Shown: in pieces, positions 18,762-27,550 of the stretch
How positions within the stretch are numbered: the stretch's first letter is position 1
How the letters are laid out: each line of letters starts with the position of its first letter
Assembly (NCBI GenBank): GCA_002747395.1
Contig: PDPE01000013.1
Span: 1 to 38,369, forward strand
Origin: Pseudomonadota bacterium
Lineage (GTDB): Bacteria; Pseudomonadota; Gammaproteobacteria; Pseudomonadales; Oleiphilaceae
Direction: 5' to 3'
DNA length: 38,369 nucleotides
Position numbers and translations under genes: made by a program
The notes under the pieces: generated by a model
What the model saw: only the letters and a program-made list of their open reading frames with translations
What the model was told of the DNA's origin: nothing
The model's database searches: none

Positions 18762-19847
18762 ATGAGTGCTGCTGTTCCTGACAAAGAAAGAATTCATTTT
18801 CTTCCTGTTGGCAAAGGCAGTGTTGAGCACATCTCCCAAAGTCCGCCCATGACATCACCGGTAACCGCAACAACAGATTGGATTTATTGCCTCAACAAGT
18901 TCCGCTTTTTCCCTCTGGGCAAGCAAAACCGGTTCGTGCCAGACCGGGACTTTACTCTCAAGTCTTATATTGATGCGATCCAGAACAATATAAAAACCTG
19001 TTCCGATACAGCACTCAGCATATCAATGCCATTGAAGCACACGCTGTGCGAGCATTATGGTGTAACCAAAAATACCCACCCCATCCGAAACTATCTGGAT
19101 AACCTGTTGCAGGAGGCCCGCCTGATCTCCGAGCTCGTTCCCAGGCGCTGCACAATCAGCTACCTCCATTGGAACAAAAACATACACCAGCTGCTTGATG
19201 ACGCCGAGATGACCGAGCTTATGTTCCATTTGAACAAGCATTTTTCATTGCTGCCGGAGGGCAAGGGCCGGTATGTCATCGAATTGCGGTTCGAGCATAT
19301 TACCGATAACACCATTCCGCTGATAAAGGGGCTGGGCTTTACCCACATTTGCCTGGAAACCCCCACCTTTACCACAGAACCTCAGGCTCGACAGTTTGTC
19401 AGACAAATGGCCATGATGAGGAACTACGGGTTCGAGACGATCAGTGCGTCTCTCGCTCTTGACGACGATATTGATATCGCTGACAAGAAGAGACAAATCG
19501 ATGTGCTGACCGAATCCCGCCCCGATTCCATTTGCCTTCTTGATTCCATCGACCGGTATCGGGATACAACCGCGAAAGATCAGTCGGCGTCAAGTCCTGA
19601 CTCTGATCTGATTCGCCAGTTGATTTCAGCGGGCTATACGAAGAAAGGGTTTTGCAAATACAGCAACTGCGACAAAACAGACAAGTGGTATATCCATGAC
19701 CTGATCGCCATGGGTTTGTCAGCAAACAGCATAATTGACAACATACTCACTCGTAATGCTGATCAGCTTGATCAATATATCAAGTGTATCCGTGAAAAAC
19801 AGTTACCTTTCCAGTACGGTGGATATTTAATCCCCCAAAACGGATAA
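18762..19847 (+). CDS. HemN-like protein lacking the radical-SAM cluster (putative pseudoenzyme)
   Basis: 361 residues aligning by eye with oxygen-independent coproporphyrinogen III oxidase HemN. SISMPLKHTLCEHYGVTKN (87-104) fits HemN's VHIPFCHKLCYFCGCNK, but the cluster ligands read K92, C96, Y99, V101, so only one cysteine is left. ISYLHWNKNIHQLL fits SQLHWGGGTPTYL with the SAM-contacting GGGTP replaced by NKNIH. Further matches: RPDSICLLD (PDRLSVFN), LIAMGLSANSIID (LLGMGVSAISMIG), and YGGYLI (WRGIAL). It ends there, without the ~90-residue HemN C-terminal domain. It lies directly upstream of fnr, the usual hemN position in pseudomonads, behind an FNR box and before a terminator. The frame is fully open, so it looks maintained rather than decayed. 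Catalysis by the radical-SAM route is not expected. Confidence 0.75.
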   Translation: MSAAVPDKERIHFLPVGKGSVEHISQSPPMTSPVTATTDWIYCLNKFRFFPLGKQNRFVPDRDFTLKSYIDAIQNNIKTCSDTALSISMPLKHTLCEHYGVTKNTHPIRNYLDNLLQEARLISELVPRRCTISYLHWNKNIHQLLDDAEMTELMFHLNKHFSLLPEGKGRYVIELRFEHITDNTIPLIKGLGFTHICLETPTFTTEPQARQFVRQMAMMRNYGFETISASLALDDDIDIADKKRQIDVLTESRPDSICLLDSIDRYRDTTAKDQSASSPDSDLIRQLISAGYTKKGFCKYSNCDKTDKWYIHDLIAMGLSANSIIDNILTRNADQLDQYIKCIREKQLPFQYGGYLIPQNG

Positions 19848-19861
19848 CACTTGTCAGAACA

Positions 19862-19889
19862 CACAAACCTGGCCAGGTTTGTGCTTTTA
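19862..19889 (+). terminator. Rho-independent terminator after the HemN-like gene
   Basis: CACAAACCTGG and its exact complement CCAGGTTTGTG abut each other (22-bp perfect palindrome, so the loop forms from the central GGCC region), followed by CTTTT. It lies 15 bp after the stop codon and separates this gene from fnr. Confidence 0.75.
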
Positions 19890-19914
19890 TCGTCTGAAAC
19901 CCGCGAAACTGCAA

Positions 19915-19942
19915 TTGACTTCTACAGCCAATTGGTTATCCT
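19915..19942 (+). promoter_or_regulatory. Sigma-70-type promoter of fnr
   Basis: TTGACT (19915-19920) and TATCCT (19937-19942) with a 16-bp spacer lie about 48 bp before the fnr start. The match is 5/6 and 4/6. No FNR box is seen here, so autoregulation is not evident. Confidence 0.5.
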
Positions 19943-19989
19943 TAGCGAACTGTCTTTTGCTCCAGATCAAAAAACGACAACGGTGATTC

Positions 19990-20754
19990 ATGCCCACTAA
20001 ATCGGCGAATATTCCTTCTTCAACAAAAGGCGCTGTCAACTCATCTTGCAATCTTTGCAGCCTGGGTCATTTGTGTTTGCCCATTGCGGTAAACCAGGCT
20101 GAAATTGGTAAACTGGACAGCATTATCAAACAGGGCAAGGTGGTTGATCGTGGCGACCACATTTTCCATGAACACGGGGCGTTCAAATCCTGTTTTGCCG
20201 TCCGCAGTGGTTCTATCAAAACATACACAGTCACCGAAGAGGGCGAAGAACAGGTAACCGGGTTCTATTTGCCAGGCGAAATTATCGGCCTCGACAGCAT
20301 GACCACTGACCTGTATTCCTGCTCGGCAAAGGCACTTGAAAAGTCATCAGTTTGTGAAATTCCGTTTGATCAGTTTGAAGAATTAGCCGTCAAAATTCCC
20401 ACCCTGCAACACTATTTTTTTCAACTCATGAGCAGGGAAATTCAGGAAAGCCGCAAGCTCACCATGTTACTCAGCAAAAACACGGCGGAAGAGCGCATCG
20501 CCTCGCTCATTCTGAGCCTGTCTGAAAGGTTTAAACGCAGAAAGCTTTCGCCCACCCAATTCAGGCTGCCAATGCCCAGAAATGATATTGGTAACTACCT
20601 GGGGTTGGCCGTGGAAACCGTCAGTCGCGCCTTTACGAGATTCCAGAAAACCGGACTGATTTCTGTCCAGGGAAGAGAGCTGAGAATCAACGATATTGAA
20701 GGGCTTAGAAATATCGTCAAAAGTCACTCTGCCTGCAAGTCCGACGAAGACTGA
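19990..20754 (+). CDS. fnr: Fnr/Anr oxygen-sensing transcriptional regulator
   Basis: 254 residues of the CRP/FNR family. The four 4Fe-4S ligands are C20, C23 and C29 (SCNLCSLGHLC) and C122 (SSVCEIPF), the same numbers as in E. coli FNR. The cyclic-nucleotide-like beta roll spans ~45-125, a dimer helix follows, and the helix-turn-helix reads DIGNYLGLAVETVSRAFTRF with the E-xx-SR contacts that recognise TTGAT half-sites. It activates anaerobic or micro-oxic genes and is inactivated by O2. An FNR box precedes the HemN-like gene just upstream, so at least one target is adjacent. GGTGA sits 5 nt before the ATG. In pseudomonads the orthologue is called anr. Confidence 0.95.
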   Translation: MPTKSANIPSSTKGAVNSSCNLCSLGHLCLPIAVNQAEIGKLDSIIKQGKVVDRGDHIFHEHGAFKSCFAVRSGSIKTYTVTEEGEEQVTGFYLPGEIIGLDSMTTDLYSCSAKALEKSSVCEIPFDQFEELAVKIPTLQHYFFQLMSREIQESRKLTMLLSKNTAEERIASLILSLSERFKRRKLSPTQFRLPMPRNDIGNYLGLAVETVSRAFTRFQKTGLISVQGRELRINDIEGLRNIVKSHSACKSDED

Positions 20755-20814
20755 TTTCAAGGGCGCAAGCAAAATCAGACTCTTTACCCCTTCCTTCTGC
20801 CCTCCTGTTAACGA

Positions 20815-20852
20815 ATATTCAGGGTGTTAATGGATATTCAGGGTGTTAATGG
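20815..20852. repeat. Perfect tandem 19-bp duplication
   Basis: ATATTCAGGGTGTTAATGG occurs twice back to back (20815 and 20834), followed by a partial third copy (ATAGTTAATCAGGG). It lies between the converging fnr and alr genes. Confidence 0.9.
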
Positions 20853-20876
20853 ATAGTTAATCAGGGCACCGGCAAG

Positions 20877-21986
20877 TTACCGAATGATTGACAAATCCGG
20901 GTAGATTTTAGGCACTCTCCGCGTAATCGATGTCATAAGTTCATACGCGATCGTCTCACAGTGATTCGCCACCAGATCAACCGACAGATTTTCACCCCAT
21001 AATTCAACCCTGTCTGCCACTTTTGCCTCCGGAACATCCGTAAGATCCACTGTAATCATATCCATAGACACCCTGCCGACCATCGGCGCGATCACACCAT
21101 TCAGCCAGACAGGAGTTCCGTCCGGTGCATGCCGTGGATAGCCATCCGCATAACCGACCGCAACCACACCTACTTTCGACTCCCTGGTTGAAACCCATCG
21201 CCCCCCATACCCTACAGACTCTCCGGCACCAATGGTTCTGATGGCGATGATTTCCGACCTGAAACTCATTACAGCCCGAAGCCCCAACTCTACCCCGGTT
21301 TTATTCACATCACAGGAACCACCATAAAGCATAATTCCCGGACGAACCAGGTTATGCAAGTTATCAGGGTAATTCATCAAGACCGCCGAGTTGGCGAGAC
21401 TGACTGCAGGCCATGAATAAGGCGCAAGCACCTTCTCTTCAAACAGTAGCATCTGCTGGCCGGTTTTCCGATTTGCGATATCATCGGCACAGGCCATATG
21501 AGTCAATGCACCGCAGAGCTTGACCCTGTCAAGCCGCTTGACCGCAAGCAGCGCCGCACCGGCCTGATCACAGGGGAACCCCAGTCGATGCATACCGGTA
21601 TCGAACTTGATCCATACTGACAAATGACCAGTATTGGAGACACTCTCACAAAACCTTGCCAAATCGTCTATCTGATGTTGTGAGTGAACAACGGTTTCTA
21701 TGTTATTTGCTGCACACCAATTCAGCTCATCCGCAGAAAAGCACCCTTCCAGCAGCAGTACGGTGTTTTTTATTCCCTGCCCCCGAACGATGCAGGCTTC
21801 ATCAATCGATGTCAGCGCGATAGTGTCGCCTTCCGGAACCCAGCGACACAACTCCGCCAGACCGTGGCCATAGGCATCTGCCTTCAGTACGGGCATCAAG
21901 CCGGCACCATCTGCTTTTTCCCGCGCCAGTGACAGATTATGCATGAACGCGCCTTTGTTTATCTCGACTTTTACGGGGCGCGCCAT
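20877..21986 (-). CDS. alr: Alanine racemase
   Basis: 369-residue PLP enzyme that interconverts L- and D-alanine for peptidoglycan. The PLP lysine is in VLKADAYGHG near the N-terminus; RPGIMLYGG binds the cofactor phosphate region, and the catalytic tyrosine motif is SVGYGGRW with VGYADGYPR. The ATG at 21986 overlaps the dnaB stop codon by one base (TGATG), which gives tight translational coupling; a TTG codon one triplet earlier is less likely. dnaB-alr adjacency is common in gammaproteobacteria. All expected motifs are present and length is normal (about 360). Confidence 0.95.
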   Translation of the reverse strand: MARPVKVEINKGAFMHNLSLAREKADGAGLMPVLKADAYGHGLAELCRWVPEGDTIALTSIDEACIVRGQGIKNTVLLLEGCFSADELNWCAANNIETVVHSQHQIDDLARFCESVSNTGHLSVWIKFDTGMHRLGFPCDQAGAALLAVKRLDRVKLCGALTHMACADDIANRKTGQQMLLFEEKVLAPYSWPAVSLANSAVLMNYPDNLHNLVRPGIMLYGGSCDVNKTGVELGLRAVMSFRSEIIAIRTIGAGESVGYGGRWVSTRESKVGVVAVGYADGYPRHAPDGTPVWLNGVIAPMVGRVSMDMITVDLTDVPEAKVADRVELWGENLSVDLVANHCETIAYELMTSITRRVPKIYPDLSIIR

Positions 21987-23377
21987 CAAAAACCCTCATA
22001 ATCAATATGAGCAAGATCATCAAAGCGGGTATATTGCCCCTGAAACGCTAGTTTTATTGTTCCTGTTGGCCCATTCCGCTGCTTGCCAATGATGATCTCG
22101 GCCAACCCCTTGTCATTACTTTCCTCGTCATAGTATTCGTCCCGATAGATAAACATAATCACATCCGCGTCCTGCTCTATCGCACCCGATTCTCTCAAGT
22201 CGGAGTTAACAGGGCGCTTGTTCGGCCTCTGCTCCAGACTGCGATTAAGCTGAGACAGGGCAACCACTGGGCATTCCAACTCCTTGGCAAGGGCTTTCAT
22301 GGATCGTGAAATTTCTGATATCTCTGCTGTTCTGCCTTCAGTATTACCCGGAACCCGCATGAGCTGTAAATAATCGACGAGGATCAACCCGATCTCACCA
22401 TTGTTTTCCCTGGCCACACGTCGCGCTCTCGATCGAACTTCCGTCGGGCTCAGTGCGGCAGAGTCGTCAATATAGAGAGGCTTGTCACGCAACATGCTGA
22501 CTGCCGATGTCAAACGCGGCCAATCATCCTCTTCCAACTGACCACTTCGAACCTTTGTCTGGTTTATTCTGCCAATGGAAGACAGCATTCGCATTACAAT
22601 GGCATCGGCTGGCATTTCCATACTGAATACCAATACCGATTTCCCCCCGGATAACAGAGCATTTTCCGCCAGGTTCATGGCAAATGCGGTTTTTCCCATG
22701 GAAGGTCGGGCTGCAACAATAATCAAATCAGATTTCTGCATACCACCGGTTTTATCGTCCAGATCACGAAACCCTGTGGTAATTCCAGTGAGTGTTTCGT
22801 CGTTTTCAAACAGTTCATCAATCCGATCCAGGGTTTTTTGCAGAACCTGATTAATACCGACCGGCCCTCCCTCTTTCGCCCGAGACTCTGAAATCAGAAA
22901 AACCTTTCGCTCGGATTCATCAAGAATTTCAGTGCTGGAGCGCCCTCTGGGATTAAAGGAGTCATCCGCTATTTCACCCGAGACCTGGATAAGACTGCGC
23001 AAAACGGCTCGCTCACGCACAATATCCGCATACGAGCGAATGTTCGACGCACTCGGCGTTTTATTGGCCAGTTCACCGAGATAAGCAAAACCACCCGCTT
23101 CCTCCAGCCTGCCCAACCGCTCCAGTTCTTCCGAGAGTGTTACAACATCCAGAGGTTTTGCTTCTCCCAAAAGACGGTAAATAGAATGGAATATCAGCTT
23201 GTGATCGGCTCGGTAAAAGTCCTCTTCGGTTATCCCGTCGGACACCAAATCCCATTTGGTATTGTCGAGCATCAATCCTCCCAGAATAGACTGCTCGGCT
23301 TCAATGGAGTGGGGAGGAATCTTGACTCGCAAATTTTCCGGATCGGCACCTTCAGATAACATAGAACTCTCATTCAT
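21986..23377 (-). CDS. dnaB: Replicative DNA helicase
   Basis: 463-residue hexameric helicase that unwinds the chromosome fork. The N-terminal domain starts IPPHSIEAEQSILGGLMLD; the RecA-like motor has Walker A ARPSMGKTAFAMN, Walker B ILVDYLQLM, and ALSQLNRSLEQR plus DLRESGAIEQDADVIMFIYR, all hallmark. I start at ATG 23377 (MNESSMLSEG), though ATG 23362 is about as plausible; an open frame extends to 23515 but has no family similarity there. In many relatives rplI lies immediately upstream; here the gene on that side is phoD. No intein is present. Confidence 0.95.
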   Translation of the reverse strand: MNESSMLSEGADPENLRVKIPPHSIEAEQSILGGLMLDNTKWDLVSDGITEEDFYRADHKLIFHSIYRLLGEAKPLDVVTLSEELERLGRLEEAGGFAYLGELANKTPSASNIRSYADIVRERAVLRSLIQVSGEIADDSFNPRGRSSTEILDESERKVFLISESRAKEGGPVGINQVLQKTLDRIDELFENDETLTGITTGFRDLDDKTGGMQKSDLIIVAARPSMGKTAFAMNLAENALLSGGKSVLVFSMEMPADAIVMRMLSSIGRINQTKVRSGQLEEDDWPRLTSAVSMLRDKPLYIDDSAALSPTEVRSRARRVARENNGEIGLILVDYLQLMRVPGNTEGRTAEISEISRSMKALAKELECPVVALSQLNRSLEQRPNKRPVNSDLRESGAIEQDADVIMFIYRDEYYDEESNDKGLAEIIIGKQRNGPTGTIKLAFQGQYTRFDDLAHIDYEGF

Positions 23378-23681
23378 AACGGAAACGGGTTTCAAATCAC
23401 CTTTCTGATCAAGCCGCTCACCAGAGCCAAAAACAGGCACCGGGCAAAGAAAAACCAGGTCATCCGGCGATCTGCGGCAGGGACGTAATAGTACAACAAA
23501 GAAAGGGAATATCAACGGGAAACAGAATCTAAAAAGCCCGTATCAGTCTGGACTCGGAATAATGACACCCCCGGCCTGAAAAAAAAGCCGGAGGTTTGGC
23601 CAAATCAGGACATACACTGCAAAAGAATGGAGACCATGCGCAAGGCCTCCGCCCCCCAAACAGCCTGATCCTGAAATAATT

Positions 23682-25970
23682 TCAAAACTGACCCAACTGA
23701 ACCAATGTATTGCTCTCTACCCTGAATTTTCTCTCGAACATACGATCCAGCACCACTCGTGGCGAATCATAGTAAGAGGTTTTTATCATATCCAGGCCGG
23801 CAGAATGGGGCATCAGCTGATAAAAGGTCACATTTGCTCCCTTGCTATCCACTTCCATCACTCCAATTCCATGCTCACCTGTTCTGCCCAGCTTCACTCT
23901 TGCATCACTTTCCTGCATTATGTGATCAGCCATGCTCAACAGGGAATCGACGTTCCCCTGCAAGTCTTCCGCACCCAGGGCCGGATCCGCAGCAGCCACC
24001 GCTTTGACCAGTCCCGCGGCCTGGGTTTCCAGCAACTCATGAAATGTGGCAGAGGAGACAGAAGAAGTGGTAAAGCACATCCTGCCATCTGCATGATCAG
24101 AGACCCAGGTCGAATGAATATCTCCTGCTATAGCAAGCACCCCGTTTTCAGACCGGTCGGTCGCCCTCAGCGCAGACAGAAGCTCACCGTCCCTGAACTT
24201 TTGAAACCCGTCCCACTGATCGACATTCAGATAAAAATCGTTCTGCAAACTGGCAGGCAACCTTGACTTGACCGAGTCAGGCAAAACACTGTCCAGACCA
24301 AGCACCATGGGAGTCAGAGAAACCGAGGAGCCCAATACTCGCCAGGTTGCGTCCGAACCGGACAGACCGCTCTGCAACCAGGCGAACTGGTCTTCTCCAA
24401 ATGCATTTTGCGCCGAGCCGGGAACGATGGAATTGGTTAAGGCATCGTAGGCACTTTTTACAACGAAGTAGCGACTTCCCAAATCACCATACAAGGCCGT
24501 CTTTCCAAGAGAGTAATAAGACAATGCATCAGTGGGCTGCAGATTGGCGGTAATATCGGCCTTGATGGCTCCTCCGGTCTGCTCATCCAACTGACCGGCA
24601 GCAACGGCTCCATCGATAACAGCAAAAATATAACCGGTTGAAAGTGTCCCGCCTGACAATTCTGCAGCTTTTGATGCTGCGTTCACGGACGTATCTTCAA
24701 CGGATTGCCCCAGAGTCTCATAAAACCGGATGTACATACCCGTTAAAATCTGAGTCAGGGCACCCCGGGCAACGGGGGTTAAATCATCGACACTGAAATG
24801 ACTCAGGGCAGGATTCGCTGCCGGGCCAACAGGGGCGATCACCGAACCGGGGAAAGCGTCTTCAGGAATTAAATGATCAGGGCGATGAGTACGGAAGTCA
24901 GTTAAAAATAACTCAAGATTTTTGCCAAACCGCAAATTCCGATAAATAGGCACCCCCTGAGACAGACTGCCCACACCATTTTCTGCGACATTTCCTTGAG
25001 ACAGCTTGCCGGTATCAACATCTATCCTGCCTTCAGTACCAAGGGTACTTCCCGCTACCGAGTCCTGATCAATCGGCATATACTCGAAATACACCTGCTC
25101 GGAATTGGTTTTTCGTATCAGGCTTCCCTCACCCGTCGTCACCCCGTGGTAGGTGGCGTTGTTCTGCCAGCTATCGTCCGAAAATTCATGGTCATCCCAA
25201 ATCGCAACCAAAGGAAATTTCTCGTGAACTTTCCTTAGCACCGGATCCGAGCGATAGGTTTTATATAGTTGCCGATAATTGTCAACACTTTGTGCTCCAT
25301 AGAAAACACTTCCATCCGGGGAGCGAACCGGAACCGCACCATCCACATCTTCAAATACGATCGCCCTTTCATCACTCGCATCCTGGAAACTCGGATCCCC
25401 GGCAGTTTCATAAATATAATCACCCAGATGAACGACAAAATCGACATCGGACATATCCTCTTCCAGCAAACGCAAATAGGCATTGTAATAACGTCCGATA
25501 TAGTCCTGGCAGCTAACAAACGCGTATTTGACTTTTCGATCATCATCAGCGGCGGCAGCCGTTTTGGTTCTGCCTGTGGGCGACATCTCGTTGTTGTATA
25601 TGAAACGATAATAATAGGTCGTGTAGGGAGACAGTGAAGTTACCCGTACTTTCAGGCAATGATCATTGATTGCAAGAGCGTCAAGCGATGTTTCCACAAT
25701 GACTGCAGAGAAGTTCTCTTTGGTTGAAACCTGCAAGGTAACACTGACATCACCACTGGCTGCCTCATCCTCTACCCTTGTCCACAGAATAACGCTATCG
25801 GAGCGGGGGTCGCCGGACATCACGGACTGAGGAAAAAAGGCAGAATCCCGTTTCGGGGGCTTTGCTGCATATTTTTCATCGTAGTCATTGCAGCCGGATA
25901 ATACTGGCAATGTTGCAGCACCAGCGGCAACCGCTATCGCCTGAATAAACTTTCTTCGCGTTACACTCAT
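23682..25970 (-). CDS. phoD: PhoD-type phosphodiesterase/alkaline phosphatase, Tat lipoprotein
   Basis: 762 residues. The N-terminus is a Tat signal (RRKFIQ) with hydrophobic core and lipobox VLSGC, so a Tat-exported lipoprotein is predicted. Phosphatase motifs in order: SVMSGDPRSDSVILWTRV, FVSCQDYIGRYYNAY, VVHLGDYIYE, IWDDHEFSDD and LAIAGDIHSTWVSD, which carry the Fe/Ca ligands of the PhoD family. It releases phosphate from diesters or monoesters in the periplasm. It is longer than Bacillus PhoD (about 580) because of a ~145-residue insert at ~375-520 between FRTHRPDHLIPED and FGEDQFAWLQSG. No convincing PhoB box was seen upstream. AGAGG stands 11 nt before the ATG. Confidence 0.9.
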   Translation of the reverse strand: MSVTRRKFIQAIAVAAGAATLPVLSGCNDYDEKYAAKPPKRDSAFFPQSVMSGDPRSDSVILWTRVEDEAASGDVSVTLQVSTKENFSAVIVETSLDALAINDHCLKVRVTSLSPYTTYYYRFIYNNEMSPTGRTKTAAAADDDRKVKYAFVSCQDYIGRYYNAYLRLLEEDMSDVDFVVHLGDYIYETAGDPSFQDASDERAIVFEDVDGAVPVRSPDGSVFYGAQSVDNYRQLYKTYRSDPVLRKVHEKFPLVAIWDDHEFSDDSWQNNATYHGVTTGEGSLIRKTNSEQVYFEYMPIDQDSVAGSTLGTEGRIDVDTGKLSQGNVAENGVGSLSQGVPIYRNLRFGKNLELFLTDFRTHRPDHLIPEDAFPGSVIAPVGPAANPALSHFSVDDLTPVARGALTQILTGMYIRFYETLGQSVEDTSVNAASKAAELSGGTLSTGYIFAVIDGAVAAGQLDEQTGGAIKADITANLQPTDALSYYSLGKTALYGDLGSRYFVVKSAYDALTNSIVPGSAQNAFGEDQFAWLQSGLSGSDATWRVLGSSVSLTPMVLGLDSVLPDSVKSRLPASLQNDFYLNVDQWDGFQKFRDGELLSALRATDRSENGVLAIAGDIHSTWVSDHADGRMCFTTSSVSSATFHELLETQAAGLVKAVAAADPALGAEDLQGNVDSLLSMADHIMQESDARVKLGRTGEHGIGVMEVDSKGANVTFYQLMPHSAGLDMIKTSYYDSPRVVLDRMFERKFRVESNTLVQLGQF

Positions 25971-25991
25971 CGAGTCAATACCTCTTGTTGT

Positions 25992-26019
25992 TATTTGCTA
26001 TTTGCTATTTGTTATTTAT
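25992..26019 (-). repeat. Four tandem heptamers in the phoD leader
   Basis: On the plus strand TATTTGC, TATTTGC, TATTTGT and TATTTAT follow one another at 25992, 25999, 26006 and 26013. They lie 22-49 bp before the phoD start, next to a TATAAA on the minus strand (26016-26021) that could be its -10 element. Confidence 0.8.
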
Positions 26020-26098
26020 AGAATTTCGATTGAACTGTTCCAGTCCGAAGTAAAGCACATTTATACCATTTTTTTCTGCAAACCCGGCAAATAACCAT

Positions 26099-26123
26099 AA
26101 AAAAAATCGGGCAATAGCCCGAT
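26099..26123 (-). terminator. Rho-independent terminator of argG
   Basis: On the minus strand ATCGGGC-TATT-GCCCGAT is followed by seven T. It lies 38 bp after the argG stop. Confidence 0.85.
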
Positions 26124-26160
26124 TTCAGTTTTTATTCCGGCTTCGCTCTTGTATTCAAGC

Positions 26161-27378
26161 CTATACACGCCCCTTCCGGGCTGCGATTCTCAATCTGAGT
26201 GCGTTCAGTTTGATAAAGCCTTCTGCATCTTTCTGATCATAGGCGCCCGCATCATCTTCAAAGGTTGCTATATCTTCATCAAATAAAGAATCATCTGACT
26301 TTCTGCCCGCTACAATCACGTTACCCTTGTACAGTTTCAACCGCACAACGCCATTTACCACCCGTTGAGACTCATCTATCATGGTTTGCAGCATGGTGCG
26401 TTCCGGGCTCCACCAGTATCCGTTATAAACAAGCTCTGCATACCTTGGCATCAAGCTGTCCTTCAGATGAGCGGCTTCCCGATCCAGCGTAATAGACTCT
26501 ATCGCCCGGTGGGCTTTCAGCATGATGGTGCCGCCAGGTGTCTCATAACAGCCACGAGACTTCATGCCGACAAAACGATTTTCAACCAGGTCAAGACGCC
26601 CGATACCATTATCTCCGCCCACCCTGTTCAAATACGCCAAAACCGCGTGAGGCTTCATTGCTTCCCCGTCAATCGCAACAATATCACCCGCTTTATAGGT
26701 CAGTTCAATATAGGTTGGATTATCCGGCGCTTTTTCGGGGCTGACACTCCAACGCCACATATCCTCTTCAGCTTCCACCCAGGGATCTTCCAGAATGTCG
26801 CCCTCGTATGAAATGTGCAGCAGGTTCGCATCCATGGAGTAAGGCGACTTTTTGCCGGCTTTGGCAAAATCAACCGGAATATCATGCTCCTTCGCATAGG
26901 CCATCAATTTTTCCCGAGACAGCAAATCCCATTCTCTCCACGGAGCAATGATCTTGACTCCGGGTTTCAGTGCATAGGCACCCAATTCAAAGCGAACCTG
27001 ATCATTACCCTTACCTGTTGCACCATGAGAAATGGCATCAGCTCCCGTTTCGGTTGCGATTTCTACCAGACGTTTGGCAATCAATGGCCGGGCAATGGAA
27101 GTGCCCAACAGATATTCACCTTCATAGATCGCATTCGCCCGAAACATGGGAAACACATAGTCCCGAACAAATTCTTCCTTCAGGTCTTCGATATAGATTT
27201 CCTTCACGCCCATGGCTTCTGCCTTGGCACGCGCCGGTTCCAGCTCTTCACCTTGACCGATATCAGCAGTAAAGGTAACTATTTCACAACCATATTCATC
27301 TTCCAGCCAACGTAAAATAATAGAAGTATCCAGACCACCAGAATACGCTAAAACCACTTTTTTAATGTTCGATTCCAT
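26161..27378 (-). CDS. argG: Argininosuccinate synthase
   Basis: 405 residues; joins citrulline and aspartate with ATP in arginine synthesis. The PP-loop [16 protein letters not shown] opens the nucleotide domain; [28 protein letters not shown] and [12 protein letters not shown] are substrate-binding blocks. It is the ~400-residue type, not the longer E. coli form. It begins the block argG-motY-pyrC-rnt-peroxiredoxin that I recall from Pseudomonas. A strong terminator follows on the minus strand. Confidence 0.96.
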   Translation of the reverse strand: MESNIKKVVLAYSGGLDTSIILRWLEDEYGCEIVTFTADIGQGEELEPARAKAEAMGVKEIYIEDLKEEFVRDYVFPMFRANAIYEGEYLLGTSIARPLIAKRLVEIATETGADAISHGATGKGNDQVRFELGAYALKPGVKIIAPWREWDLLSREKLMAYAKEHDIPVDFAKAGKKSPYSMDANLLHISYEGDILEDPWVEAEEDMWRWSVSPEKAPDNPTYIELTYKAGDIVAIDGEAMKPHAVLAYLNRVGGDNGIGRLDLVENRFVGMKSRGCYETPGGTIMLKAHRAIESITLDREAAHLKDSLMPRYAELVYNGYWWSPERTMLQTMIDESQRVVNGVVRLKLYKGNVIVAGRKSDDSLFDEDIATFEDDAGAYDQKDAEGFIKLNALRLRIAARKGRV

Positions 27379-27550
27379 CTCTTACACAACCCTTGTGACG
27401 CTAAACCATGTTAATAGACAACTACTGTTCCTGAATGTGGCGGTACTTTAAGACTTTTTGCGCTGTTTTTACAGTTTTAGACCGCAACTTTCGACACATT
27501 CTACCGGAAAGTCACCCAACGAGAGGGTTTCGTGCGTGATTTGATGCTTG

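Noticed and set aside
19768..19783. TTGATCAATATATCAA as a second FNR box
   Set aside because: Half-sites are six bases apart instead of four and the site lies inside the HemN-like coding sequence.
18762..19847. HemN-like gene as an ordinary decaying pseudogene
   Set aside because: No internal stop or frameshift in 361 codons, with promoter box and terminator retained; decay cannot be excluded without related sequences.
23568..23595. CCCCGGC / GCCGGAGG hairpin between phoD and dnaB as a terminator
   Set aside because: Stem has a mismatch, and the T-run lies in the loop rather than after the stem on the minus strand; not a convincing intrinsic terminator.
26037..26047. ACTGTTCCAGT as an SOS (LexA) box upstream of phoD
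   Set aside because: The palindrome is too short; CTGT-N8-ACAG spacing is not met and phoD is not an SOS gene.
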